NCBI RefSeq assembly: GCF_937960835.1
Contig: NZ_CALGPC010000009.1
Span: forward strand, 62,001-126,000
Direction: 5' to 3'
Source of the DNA: an uncultured Ferrovibrio sp.
GTDB lineage: Bacteria > Pseudomonadota > Alphaproteobacteria > Ferrovibrionales > Ferrovibrionaceae
DNA: 64,000 bases
Below the pieces are notes generated by a model, which saw nothing but the letters and a program-made list of their open reading frames with translations, was not told where the DNA came from and ran no database searches. The position numbers and the translations under genes are program-made. Of the stretch, positions 25,754 to 33,951 are shown piece by piece. Numbering within the stretch: position 1 is the stretch's first letter; each line of letters starts with the position of its first letter.

Positions 25754-26235
25754 GCGGCCCCTCCCTCTGCAGCTCTAACCTGTACGACGCTTGAACGACG
25801 CTGGCGTTTGACGAATGGACGCTCGACATGGAAGGTTGCGATGAAAGCCTGCAGCTGCCGCTGAATCTCGAACGGCATCGCCACCGCCTCGACCAAAGTG
25901 GCAAACCCGTCCCCCATCGCCTCGCCTTCATAGGGATCGACCGTCGCAGCGCAAACGCGGCAGGAATCGCCGTCGGTGCGAAGCTGCACCCAGACCGAAG
26001 GCTGCAACGCCATGAGATTGTCGCAATAGTGCGCGGTCAGCGCCGGATGCAGCATCAGGCGGGCGCTGCCGGCAAAATGGCAGCTCTCCTGGTCATTCTC
26101 GAAGACGACCGTGCCGACCGGCGTAACTGGCACCGCCGGCAATGCGGCGCGCACCAGCCAAACGTGATCGGTCCAGGCGCTGTGCACACGCCGTCGTGCA
26201 ACTATAAGCCCAATCTCAATACAAAATACTGACAT
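25750..26235 (-). CDS. DUF3305 domain protein (formate dehydrogenase-associated)
   Basis: 161 residues. The pattern IGLIVARRRVHSAWTDHVWLVRAALP near the N-terminus and the internal YCDNLMALQPSVWVQLR fit DUF3305. It lies 5 nt after the small membrane protein and overlaps DUF3306 by 4 nt. Probably cytoplasmic and connected with assembly or maturation of the dehydrogenase, inferred from genome context only. Confidence 0.9.
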   Translation of the reverse strand: MSVFCIEIGLIVARRRVHSAWTDHVWLVRAALPAVPVTPVGTVVFENDQESCHFAGSARLMLHPALTAHYCDNLMALQPSVWVQLRTDGDSCRVCAATVDPYEGEAMGDGFATLVEAVAMPFEIQRQLQAFIATFHVERPFVKRQRRSSVVQVRAAEGGAA

Positions 26236-26240
26236 GCGAC

Positions 26241-26429
26241 TTAAAACTCCCTGCGCAGACGCGAAGTTTCCCAGCTATGACCGACGAGATTCTCACCCGG
26301 TTCGTCCACCCGGACGCTGGAAGCGGAAAACGCCCGATAAGCAGGTTCCCGCGCCGAAGGCAACGTCAGGCCGACGGCGACGGCAAGCAGGATGGCAATT
26401 GCGCTGCCGGTCAGGATCGCCCGCATCAT
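26241..26429 (-). CDS. Small membrane-anchored protein of the formate dehydrogenase operon
   Basis: 62 residues: one N-terminal membrane helix (ILTGSAIAILLAVAVGLTL) and a short polar tail with AYRAFSASSVRVDEPGENLVG. Similar small proteins with an 'AYR..SVRLDEPG.NLVG' tail occur after the gamma subunit in other alphaproteobacterial formate dehydrogenase operons, as far as I recall. The start overlaps the gamma-subunit stop, so translation is coupled. Confidence 0.8.
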   Translation of the reverse strand: MMRAILTGSAIAILLAVAVGLTLPSAREPAYRAFSASSVRVDEPGENLVGHSWETSRLRREF

Positions 26430-27436
26430 TCACCCGCCTGCGAAGCGGGACGAGCCGGTTGCTCGCTGTCCGTTTGGCGCGATCGCCGCTCATCCACCCA
26501 GATGCGGTGATGATGCTGCGCCCAGGCCAGATCCACCTTGCCGTCGCCCATTGCGTCATAGGCACCCTTCATGCCGATCGTGCCGATATAGATATGGCTG
26601 AGGATCACGGCGATTAGCAAAATGCCCATGCCGGCATGCATATATTGCGCGACCTGCATGCCATTGATGTCGACCCAGACAAAGGGAAACAACAGCAGCA
26701 GGCCGGTGGCCGACAGCCAGATCCCACCCAGCACTACGGCCCAGAAAAAGAGTTTCTGGCCGGCATTGAAACGCGCCGCATCGGGATTCCCCCGGCCGAA
26801 AATGCCGCCGCCTGACTTCAGCCATTCCCAGTCGTAGCGGTTCGGCAGATTGTCGCGCAGCCAGAGCAGGATCATCACAAGAATCCCAACCATGAAGGGC
26901 CAGGAAAAGAAATTATGCGCATACTTCGCCCATTGTGACCAAGTGGCGAAGCCATCGGGTCCGACCAACGACATGATCAGCCGCTTGCCAAAAATGTAAT
27001 TGAGTCCTGTCAGCGCCAACACGATGAAGCAGGTAGCCGTCATCCAGTGATTGGCGCGTTCCAGGAAATTGAACCGCTCGATCTTGCGGCCGGAGTCTTT
27101 CACGTCGCGGCCAAGGCGGCCTTTCACGAGATAGAAGGCTGCCAGCACCGCGATCAGGCTGAGGATAATGATTGCACCCGACCAAGGCAAAAGTCGTTCA
27201 TGCACGTCCTGATATTGCCGGCCCTGCGGCTGCTCCAGAACTGCAGCCTGGCGCTGTGGCAGGGTGATGCGGCCCTCCAGCTTCTGCATCTCCTGCAGCA
27301 ACTGCCGCTCTTGCTGTGCGGCTGCAGTAGGATTGACCTGGCCTGACGGCTGCGCCGTCACCGGCAAGGCCAGAAAAAGGAGTATCAGCATGCCGAGGAT
27401 CGGAAAGAGCCGGCCGCGGGGAGCAATTCGCATCAT
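26426..27436 (-). CDS. Formate dehydrogenase gamma subunit (cytochrome b556)
   Basis: 336 residues. A cleavable signal peptide (to about TAQ, residue 29), a periplasmic segment of ~50 residues, one helix (GAIIILSLIAVLAAFYLV) and four further helices of the cytochrome b domain. His residues in ERANHWMTATCFIVLALTG, the KYAHNFFSWPF segment and MHAGMGILLIAVILSHIYIGT are the likely haem b ligands. It passes electrons from the beta subunit to quinone. Longer than E. coli FdnI because of the N-terminal extension, as in other alphaproteobacteria. Confidence 0.95.
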   Translation of the reverse strand: MMRIAPRGRLFPILGMLILLFLALPVTAQPSGQVNPTAAAQQERQLLQEMQKLEGRITLPQRQAAVLEQPQGRQYQDVHERLLPWSGAIIILSLIAVLAAFYLVKGRLGRDVKDSGRKIERFNFLERANHWMTATCFIVLALTGLNYIFGKRLIMSLVGPDGFATWSQWAKYAHNFFSWPFMVGILVMILLWLRDNLPNRYDWEWLKSGGGIFGRGNPDAARFNAGQKLFFWAVVLGGIWLSATGLLLLFPFVWVDINGMQVAQYMHAGMGILLIAVILSHIYIGTIGMKGAYDAMGDGKVDLAWAQHHHRIWVDERRSRQTDSEQPARPASQAGE

Positions 27437-27450
27437 AGTCCCTCACCCCG

Positions 27451-28047
27451 CTAAACTGCGATATCGCTGCGATAGGCCGTCCGCCAGCCCCAAGCGCCGG
27501 AGCCGTATCCGCGCTGACGTACGCGCTCACGATAGATCTGCGCGATCATCTCGCCGTCACCTGCCAGCAGTGACTTCGTGGAACACATCTCGGCGCAAAG
27601 CGGCAGCTTGCCTTCGGCCAGTCGGTTGCGGCCGTATTTGCGATATTCGTCTGCCGTGGAATCCTCTTCCGGACCCCCGGCGCAGAAGGTGCATTTGTCC
27701 ATCTTGCCGCGGCTACCGAAATTGCCGACCTGCGGATATTGCGGCGCGCCGAAGGGGCAGGCGTAGAAGCAATAGCCACAGCCGATGCACATGTCCTTGG
27801 AATGCAGCACCACGCCATCTTCGGTCCGGTAGAAGCAGTCAACCGGACAGACCGCAGCGCAGGGAGCATCTTCACAATGCATGCAGGCCATGGAAATGGA
27901 GCGCTCACCCAGTTTGCCGTCATTCAGTGTAATCACGCGACGGCGGTTGATGCCCCAGGGCACGTCATGCTCGTTCTTGCAGGCCGTGACGCAGGCATTG
28001 CACTCGATGCAGCGGTCGGCATCGCAGAGGAATTTCATGCGGGCCAT
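27451..28047 (-). CDS. Formate dehydrogenase beta subunit (four [4Fe-4S] clusters)
   Basis: 198 residues. Cysteine motifs for four clusters are seen in order: CDADRCIECNACVTACKNE, CMHCEDAPCAAVCPVDC, CIGCGYCFYACPFG and CTFC...C..MC. There is no membrane anchor, in contrast to E. coli FdnH (~290 residues), so it is held by the alpha and gamma subunits. It lies 10 nt after the alpha gene. Confidence 0.96.
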   Translation of the reverse strand: MARMKFLCDADRCIECNACVTACKNEHDVPWGINRRRVITLNDGKLGERSISMACMHCEDAPCAAVCPVDCFYRTEDGVVLHSKDMCIGCGYCFYACPFGAPQYPQVGNFGSRGKMDKCTFCAGGPEEDSTADEYRKYGRNRLAEGKLPLCAEMCSTKSLLAGDGEMIAQIYRERVRQRGYGSGAWGWRTAYRSDIAV

Positions 28048-28057
28048 GCAGTGTTCC

Positions 28058-31003
28058 TCATGAAGTCGCGGCCTCGATCTGACACAGCGTCACCTTGCCT
28101 TCATGCATGTTGGTCACGGGGTCATAGCCATACGTGGTGATCGTATTGGCGCTCTCACCCAGAACAATGGGATCGGCGCCCTGCGGATAGCGCCCACGCA
28201 GATCGGCGCCCTGGTAGAAGCCAGCGAAGTGAAAGGGCATCCAGGCGACCCCGCGGCCGACCCGGTCGGTCACCAGGGCCCTCATCCGCGCCTTCGACTG
28301 GCTTTCAGGTCCGTATACCCAGACCCACTGACCGTCGCGGATGCCGCGCTCACCTGCGTCGGCAGGATTGATCTCGATGAACATCTCCTGCTGCAGTTCG
28401 GCGAGCCACCTGTTGGATCGCGTTTCCTCACCGCCGCCTTCATATTCGACCAGCCGGCCACTGCTCAGGATGAGGGGAAACTGGCGCGCCGTGTTCCGCT
28501 CGATCGCCGCCTTCTGTATCGAGAAGCCGTTATTGGGCATGCGAAACTGCCGCTCATCGGGTCGCGTAGGATATTTGCCGACTAATTCCACGCTGGGTGA
28601 GTAAATCGGTTCCCGATGCACGGGAATAGGGTCGGGCAGATTCCAGGCCACGGCGCGAGCCTTGCCGTTGCCGTAATGCATCACGCCATGCTGCAGGCAA
28701 ACGCGCTGGATGCCGCCGGACAGATCGACAGCCCAAGACACTCGTTCGATCTCATCGCCGCCGATGCGCTGGATGATCTCCAGCTCTTCGGGCCGCAGAT
28801 CGGCATCCCATCCGAGTTTCTTGAGCACGCCCACGGTGAATTCGGGATAGCCGTCGGTCAACTCCGAACCGGCCGTAAAAGAATCTTCCGCCAGCAGGGT
28901 CTCGCCATCACGCACCAAACCAAAGCGGGCTCGAAACGGGCTGCCGCCATCCATCACATGCAGATCGGTATTGTAGAGAATGGCCGAACCTGGATGGCGA
29001 AGTTCAGGCTTGCCCCAGCAGGGCCAGGGCAGGCCGTAATAATCGCCGCCGACCTCCGGATCGTCCTTCGGTGCGCGCAACGTGACGATATCGAATTTGT
29101 CCTGGTTACGCATATGTGCCTTGAGTCGCTCAGGTGACTGACCGCAATAGCCCGTGGACCAGCCACCACGATTGATTTCGCGGAGGATATCCTCGGCCAC
29201 CGGCACGTTATTCTCGACCTTGATATTCTTGAACATCAGGTCGGCGAAGCCGAGCTTGCGCGCCAGCAAATACATGATCTCGTAGTCGTTTTTTGACTCA
29301 AAGGCTGGCTGAACGATCTGCTCTCCCCATTGCAGCGAGCGGTTTGAGGCCGTGCGCGAACCATGCATCTCCAACGAAGTGCAAGCCGGTAGCAGATAGA
29401 AATTGTCTTTGCGGGCCGACATGGAGGCGAAGGATGTCGGATGCGGATCTACCACCACTAATACGTCGAGCGCCTCTACGCCTCTCACGGCATCGGGAAT
29501 GCGGGGCACAGTATTGCCGCCATGGCCCATTACCACCATGCCACGAATCCGCGTAGCCTGGTCGATCACATCTTCCGGCATAGTCACAGCGTCAAACCAG
29601 CGTGTCGACGTGATGCCCGGTGTTTCCATATTTTCGCGGCGACTGCGCGGTTTTCGGCCGACTTTGGCAGGTACTTCGTCAAAGCGACTTTCCAGCCACT
29701 CATAATCGACCTCCCAGACCCGGGCCCAGTGTTTCCAGGCCACCTCGGTCAGGCCGTAATAAAGCGGCAGGCTGGTGACATCGAGGCCGAGATCAGTTGC
29801 GCCCTGCACATTGGTATGCCCGCGGAATATATTAGCGCCGGTCCCCGGCTTCCCGACATTGCCGGTGAGCAGGAGGGCGAGGCAGGAGGCGCGTACATTG
29901 GCCGTGCCGACTGTCTTCTGCGTTTGCCCCATGCACCAGATCAGGGTTGCCGGCTTCTGCGTCGCCAACAGTTCAGCCACACGACGCAGCTGGTCACCCT
30001 TCACGCCGCTGATCCGCTCAACCTCTTCGGGAGGATAGCGTTCAATAACCTCGCGCACCTGGTCCATGCCATAAACGCGCTGGTTCAGAAATTCGGTATC
30101 TTCCCAACCATTCCTGACAACATGCCACATGATACCCATTAGAACCGGGATATCGGTACCGGGGCGAAGCCGCACATACATGGTCGCATGGGCGGCCGTG
30201 CGCGTGAAACGCGGATCGATCACGATCACGTTGGCGCGATTGATCTCTTTGCCTGCAAGAATGTGTTGCATCGAGATCGGGTGTGCTTCCGCCGGATTGC
30301 CACCCATGATGATCATGGTCTTGGAATTGCGCAGATCATTGTAGGAATTTGTCTGCGCACCATAGCCCCAGGTATTGGCGACACCAGCGACAGTAGTGGA
30401 ATGACAGATGCGAGCCTGGTGATCGATGCTGTTGGTGCCCCAGAATGCGGCCAGCTTCCGCATCAGATAAGCGGCCTCGTTAGTGAATTTCGCTGAGCCT
30501 AGCCAGAAGACGGAATCGGCACCGCTCTCCTCCCGCAAGGTCTGCAGCTTGTCACCGATCTCTTCGATGGCTTGGTCCCAACCGATGCGCTGCCACCGGC
30601 CGTTGACGAGCTTCATGGGGTATTTCAGCCGTCGTTCGCCCTGAACGATCTCGCGGATCGCGGCACCTTTCGCACAATGGCTGCCACGGTTGATTGGGCT
30701 GTCCCAAGCCGGCTCCTGTCCGGTCCAGACACCGTTCTGCACCTCGGCAATCACCGTACACCCAACCGAACAATGCGTGCAGACATTCTTGCGCCGCTCC
30801 GTCGCTTCGCCCGGCGCCGGACCGGGCACCGCTTCGCTGCGAGTGACCATACCGATCGAAAGTGCTGCGAAGGCGCCGAGTCCGCCGGCGGCAAAGCCGG
30901 AGCGACGCAGAAAAGTGCGCCGGTCTACGGTGGAGTCAGGCGTCGCGGCAGCATTAATAGTGCCGAGGAACCTGCGGGTGCGGCCTCCCTGCCGGATCAA
31001 CAT
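28058..31003 (-). CDS. Formate dehydrogenase major (alpha) subunit, Cys-type, Mo/W-bis-PGD
   Basis: 981 residues from the ATG at 31003 (GAGG 6 nt before, just after the stop of the upstream gene). A Tat signal DRRTFLRRSGF (27-37) directs export of the folded enzyme. The N-terminal [4Fe-4S] cluster ligands are C75, C78, C82 and C110. The active-site metal ligand is Cys200 in ARICHSTTVAG, encoded by TGT, where E. coli FdnG has selenocysteine. The C-terminal molydopterin dinucleotide-binding domain is complete. It oxidises formate in the periplasm and feeds quinone through the beta and gamma subunits. Confidence 0.96.
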   Translation of the reverse strand: MLIRQGGRTRRFLGTINAAATPDSTVDRRTFLRRSGFAAGGLGAFAALSIGMVTRSEAVPGPAPGEATERRKNVCTHCSVGCTVIAEVQNGVWTGQEPAWDSPINRGSHCAKGAAIREIVQGERRLKYPMKLVNGRWQRIGWDQAIEEIGDKLQTLREESGADSVFWLGSAKFTNEAAYLMRKLAAFWGTNSIDHQARICHSTTVAGVANTWGYGAQTNSYNDLRNSKTMIIMGGNPAEAHPISMQHILAGKEINRANVIVIDPRFTRTAAHATMYVRLRPGTDIPVLMGIMWHVVRNGWEDTEFLNQRVYGMDQVREVIERYPPEEVERISGVKGDQLRRVAELLATQKPATLIWCMGQTQKTVGTANVRASCLALLLTGNVGKPGTGANIFRGHTNVQGATDLGLDVTSLPLYYGLTEVAWKHWARVWEVDYEWLESRFDEVPAKVGRKPRSRRENMETPGITSTRWFDAVTMPEDVIDQATRIRGMVVMGHGGNTVPRIPDAVRGVEALDVLVVVDPHPTSFASMSARKDNFYLLPACTSLEMHGSRTASNRSLQWGEQIVQPAFESKNDYEIMYLLARKLGFADLMFKNIKVENNVPVAEDILREINRGGWSTGYCGQSPERLKAHMRNQDKFDIVTLRAPKDDPEVGGDYYGLPWPCWGKPELRHPGSAILYNTDLHVMDGGSPFRARFGLVRDGETLLAEDSFTAGSELTDGYPEFTVGVLKKLGWDADLRPEELEIIQRIGGDEIERVSWAVDLSGGIQRVCLQHGVMHYGNGKARAVAWNLPDPIPVHREPIYSPSVELVGKYPTRPDERQFRMPNNGFSIQKAAIERNTARQFPLILSSGRLVEYEGGGEETRSNRWLAELQQEMFIEINPADAGERGIRDGQWVWVYGPESQSKARMRALVTDRVGRGVAWMPFHFAGFYQGADLRGRYPQGADPIVLGESANTITTYGYDPVTNMHEGKVTLCQIEAATS

Positions 31004-31010
31004 GGCCGCC

Positions 31011-31223
31011 TCATTTCTTAAGGGTCTCATAGCCGTTGGTGCGGTAGAAGGCCTGCACATCGGCGCTATCTGGCTGGTATCTTGCAACGCGCTCGCGCTG
31101 GCCGGGATCATAGGCGTGGGCATCGCGTACCGCGGTGGCCGCAAATACCGTGGCTGTCGTCCCGCCAGTCATGATCAGGCCGCGCAGCAGATCACGGCGA
31201 CCGAGCGATAAACCCTGTTTCAT
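31011..31223 (-). CDS. Formate dehydrogenase-region twin-arginine target protein
   Basis: 70 residues. LGRRDLLRGLIMTGGTTATVFAATAV is a Tat-type signal, followed by YDPGQRERVARYQPDSADVQAFYRTNGY. Such short proteins stand before the alpha subunit in many alpha- and betaproteobacterial formate dehydrogenase operons. GGGGAG precedes the ATG at 6 nt. Longer in-frame starts lack support. It is the first gene of the operon. Confidence 0.9.
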   Translation of the reverse strand: MKQGLSLGRRDLLRGLIMTGGTTATVFAATAVRDAHAYDPGQRERVARYQPDSADVQAFYRTNGYETLKK

Positions 31224-31493
31224 GGCATCTCCCCGATGTGGCTTTGTTGCGCAACCCGCTTGCGTCGCGAGTGTTCCTCGCGATTGAGACACAGCGGCGA
31301 TTTGTTGTGCCGTGCCCACCCCCCACGACTTCGTCATATTGAGAATTCCGCGGCGGTCCGGCCTTTTTCGGAACCAAGTGCGACACCCGCTGTTGCACTT
31401 CGACGAACCGGGGGCGGAGATGCGCATCACCTCACGAATGTCATTCGACAAAGATGATCGAGATTGGCGAGCTGAGCGCTGGGGCAAGCCTCG
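31224..31493. promoter_or_regulatory. Divergent promoter region between the formate dehydrogenase and cytochrome oxidase operons
   Basis: 270 bp without a gene. Close to the formate dehydrogenase start are a 10-bp palindrome GTTGCGCAAC (31246-31255) and an inverted repeat TCGCGA-7nt-TCGCGA (31265-31283), both possible regulator sites. No confident -35/-10 pairs were found for either direction. Confidence 0.45.
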
Positions 31494-32282
31494 ATGCTGA
31501 CACTGGTACGGCAGGACATTCCCGGCGTCGTCCCTTATTGCGGGCCGCCGCCATCACCGGAAGCGTGGCTTGGCCGCTGGAACCTGGATCCAATTCTGCT
31601 TGCGGTCACAGGTGGCGCAGTGCTGGTCGGGATTTGGCTTTGGCGAAGCCGCAAAGATCGCACCCGCGCCATGGCCCAGAAAGGGATAGTTGGTACCGCC
31701 ATCCTGCTGTTCCTGTTCATTTCGCCGTTCTGCGCACTCACCACGGCGCTCTTCTCCGGTCGCGTGGCACATCATATCCTGATGGTCGCGCTTGCCGCGC
31801 CGCTGCTGGCCGGTTTTCTTCGCCCGTTTACACCCGTTTCTGTTCTCGTCGCGCCCGGCGTCGCTGCCACCCTGAAAGCAGGCGTGTTCTGGCTTTGGCA
31901 CATCCCACCGCTATACATCGCCGCTTATGACCTGCCGGGGGTCTATTGGGCGATGCAAACGAGCCTGCTGGCTGCTGCTCTGCTGTTCTGGGCAAGCGTC
32001 TGCGTTGCCGCCCGCGTTGCGCCGCTGTCAGTGCTGCTCGCACTACTTGCCACCGTAATCCAGATGGGGTTGCTGGGCGCCCTGCTCACATTCGCACCGG
32101 CGGCACTCTACTTGCCGCATATCGCAACCACCCCGCTCTGGGGGCTGTCACCGCTGGAAGACCAGCAGCTTGGCGGCGCGCTGATGTGGGTGCCTGGTGC
32201 GTTGCCCTATTTCATCGCTGCGGTCGCTCTGGTTCTGGCGCGGCCTTATCGACCTCCTCTGCGGGAGGGCAAGCTACAGTGA
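31494..32282 (+). CDS. CtaG-family cytochrome c oxidase assembly membrane protein
   Basis: 262 residues, about seven membrane helices, of the caa3-type CtaG family (distinct from the Cox11 copper chaperone also called CtaG). Typical features are LFISPFCALTTALFSGRVAHHILMV, VFWLWHIPPLYIAAYD and the C-terminal DQQLGGALMWVPGALPYFIAA. Thought to help assemble the oxidase, probably its copper sites. First gene of the oxidase operon; it overlaps the next gene by 4 nt (GTGA). Confidence 0.9.
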   Translation: MLTLVRQDIPGVVPYCGPPPSPEAWLGRWNLDPILLAVTGGAVLVGIWLWRSRKDRTRAMAQKGIVGTAILLFLFISPFCALTTALFSGRVAHHILMVALAAPLLAGFLRPFTPVSVLVAPGVAATLKAGVFWLWHIPPLYIAAYDLPGVYWAMQTSLLAAALLFWASVCVAARVAPLSVLLALLATVIQMGLLGALLTFAPAALYLPHIATTPLWGLSPLEDQQLGGALMWVPGALPYFIAAVALVLARPYRPPLREGKLQ

Positions 32283-32776
32283 TCGCCTGGTTGAAGGTTG
32301 CGCATATTGCTGCGATCGCAATCTGGAGCGCTACACTGCTCGGTCTGCCGAGCCTGCTTCTCGCCAAATCGCACCGCCTGTCGAAGTCAGAGACACGCAG
32401 GCTGCAGCATATCCTGCGCTTTGGTTATGTCCATCTGGCCTCGCCCGCAGCCGTTGTCGCCATCGCCTCCGGCATTGCTTTGATCCTGCTCGCGGAAGTT
32501 TTTACGCCCTGGATGGCGGTGAAGCTGGTCTTCGTCGGTGGCCTTGTGGTGTTGCATATGCGCGCCGGACATCATGTTGTCCGCCTATTCCGGACGGATG
32601 GCATTTATCACCCGTGGCGAGCTGTCTTCGCTACGGGCACGACGACAGGTTTAGTCCTGCTTGTACTATGGTGCGTTCTCAACAAGCCGTGGATCGCAGT
32701 TGAGAGCTTTCCGGTATGGCTGCGTGTGCCCGGCAGCCTTCAGTCGCTGGTCGACACCATGGTGCCAATCCCATGA
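32279..32776 (+). CDS. CopD-like four-helix membrane protein
   Basis: 165 residues from a GTG that overlaps the ctaG stop. Four helices with His in the first (LKVAHIAAIAIWSATLLGLP) and the third (VVLHMRAGHHVVRLF) suggest haem b or copper binding, as in CopD- and HemJ-like proteins. Its role is probably in oxidase assembly or as an electron-transfer partner; assignment to CopD is by pattern and context. Confidence 0.75.
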   Translation: MIAWLKVAHIAAIAIWSATLLGLPSLLLAKSHRLSKSETRRLQHILRFGYVHLASPAAVVAIASGIALILLAEVFTPWMAVKLVFVGGLVVLHMRAGHHVVRLFRTDGIYHPWRAVFATGTTTGLVLLVLWCVLNKPWIAVESFPVWLRVPGSLQSLVDTMVPIP

Positions 32777-33222
32777 TCGAAAACCAGCTTGCCCCCGTGC
32801 CAGCCCGCCAATGCGACGAAGAAGCTGCCAAGGGCCGAGAGCGCGAGACCGACCGGCAGGATTGCCGCCTCGGCATCATGCAGCCGCCAGCCCCAGTTCA
32901 ACCCTGCGATCGACAGCAGCATCATCGCCGCCACGGCATGCGACCAGCTTGCCACGCGGATGCGGATGCCGCGCACCAGCAACAATTCTGCCAGGCCGGC
33001 CAAGGCGGCCAAGAGACCCAGCCAGAAACCAGATCCCGCAGCCCAGAGCGCCACCCGCGCCCAGAAGGGATCGGCGCTCCACCAGTAAAAGACGTCGCAA
33101 GCAAGTGTGCCGAGGACCAGTGCGATCGGAAAGACCACCAACATCGCATGGATCGGATGACCCGCTACGGCCACAGTGGAACTGACGTCATGTTCCAAAA
33201 TCTCGGCGACGGGCTCCTTCAT
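32740..33222 (-). CDS. DUF2231 membrane protein, antisense inside the oxidase operon
   Basis: 160 residues. GHPIHAMLVVFPIALVLGTLACDVFYW is the DUF2231 signature, with four membrane helices. It is encoded opposite to the oxidase genes and overlaps the 3' end of the CopD-like gene by 37 bp. The ATG at 33222 follows GAGGTGGA; an in-frame GTG lies 10 codons upstream. DUF2231 proteins often sit beside cytochrome and copper genes; function unknown. Confidence 0.85.
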   Translation of the reverse strand: MKEPVAEILEHDVSSTVAVAGHPIHAMLVVFPIALVLGTLACDVFYWWSADPFWARVALWAAGSGFWLGLLAALAGLAELLLVRGIRIRVASWSHAVAAMMLLSIAGLNWGWRLHDAEAAILPVGLALSALGSFFVALAGWHGGKLVFDHGIGTMVSTSD

Positions 33223-33285
33223 TCCACCTCGCAAGGTCACGGGAGAATTCACTGCCTCATAACGTCTCGCCGCGGCGAAAGGTCC

Positions 33286-33951
33286 ATGTTGATGCTGCCC
33301 CTACTCGGCACCGGCTGCGATGGACCGCTGTCCAGCCTTGACCCTGCCAGTCCCCAGGCGAGCGCGGTGGCCGATCTGTGGTGGATCATGCTGGTGGGGA
33401 GCGGCCTTGTTTTCCTCCTGGTGATGACGTTGCTGACGCTTGCCTTCACCTCAGCGCGAAGATATCTGCGTCGCCCGCACGCTATCTATATTCTTGGCGG
33501 CGGGCTGGTCTTTCCTGCGACCGTGCTCTCGGTCTTACTGGCCTATGCGCTGTTCACCGGCGAGCGGCTTCTCGCGGATCCGGCGCGGCCGGCGGCGCTG
33601 CGCGTGCAGGCCATGGCGGCGCAATGGCAATGGACCTTCCGCTATGCCAGCGGGATAGAGATGTCGGATCGGCTGGTACTGCCCGCGGGGCAGCCAGTCG
33701 ATATTGCAATCAGCAGTCAGGATGTCATCCACAGTTTCTGGATTCCACGGCTCGGCGGAAAAATAGATGCGCTGCCCGGGCGCATTCATGTGATGCGCAT
33801 CATCTCGGAGCAGGTGGGAACATATGCTGGTGCCTGCGCCGAATTCTGCGGCCTAAACCATGCGGGTATGTACTTCACGGTCGAGGTGGTTCCGCTGGCT
33901 GAGTTTGAAACGGTCCTGCGCCAGGCCATGGACGAAACACGGAGCAACTGA
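33286..33951 (+). CDS. coxB: Cytochrome c oxidase subunit II
   Basis: 221 residues. After a short hydrophobic N-terminus with a Cys at position 11 (possible lipid anchor, imperfect lipobox), two membrane helices precede a cupredoxin domain. All CuA ligands are visible: H149, C184, E186, C188, H192 and M195. This makes it a cytochrome c, not a quinol, oxidase. There is no fused cytochrome c domain. The ATG was chosen as the first start after AAAGG; the open frame continues far upstream through the antisense DUF2231 gene without plausible start. It overlaps the subunit I start by 1 nt. Confidence 0.93.
   Translation: MLMLPLLGTGCDGPLSSLDPASPQASAVADLWWIMLVGSGLVFLLVMTLLTLAFTSARRYLRRPHAIYILGGGLVFPATVLSVLLAYALFTGERLLADPARPAALRVQAMAAQWQWTFRYASGIEMSDRLVLPAGQPVDIAISSQDVIHSFWIPRLGGKIDALPGRIHVMRIISEQVGTYAGACAEFCGLNHAGMYFTVEVVPLAEFETVLRQAMDETRSN

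Noticed and set aside
30404..30406. Possible selenocysteine codon at the formate dehydrogenase active site
   Set aside because: The codon is TGT (Cys); the reading frame needs no recoding.
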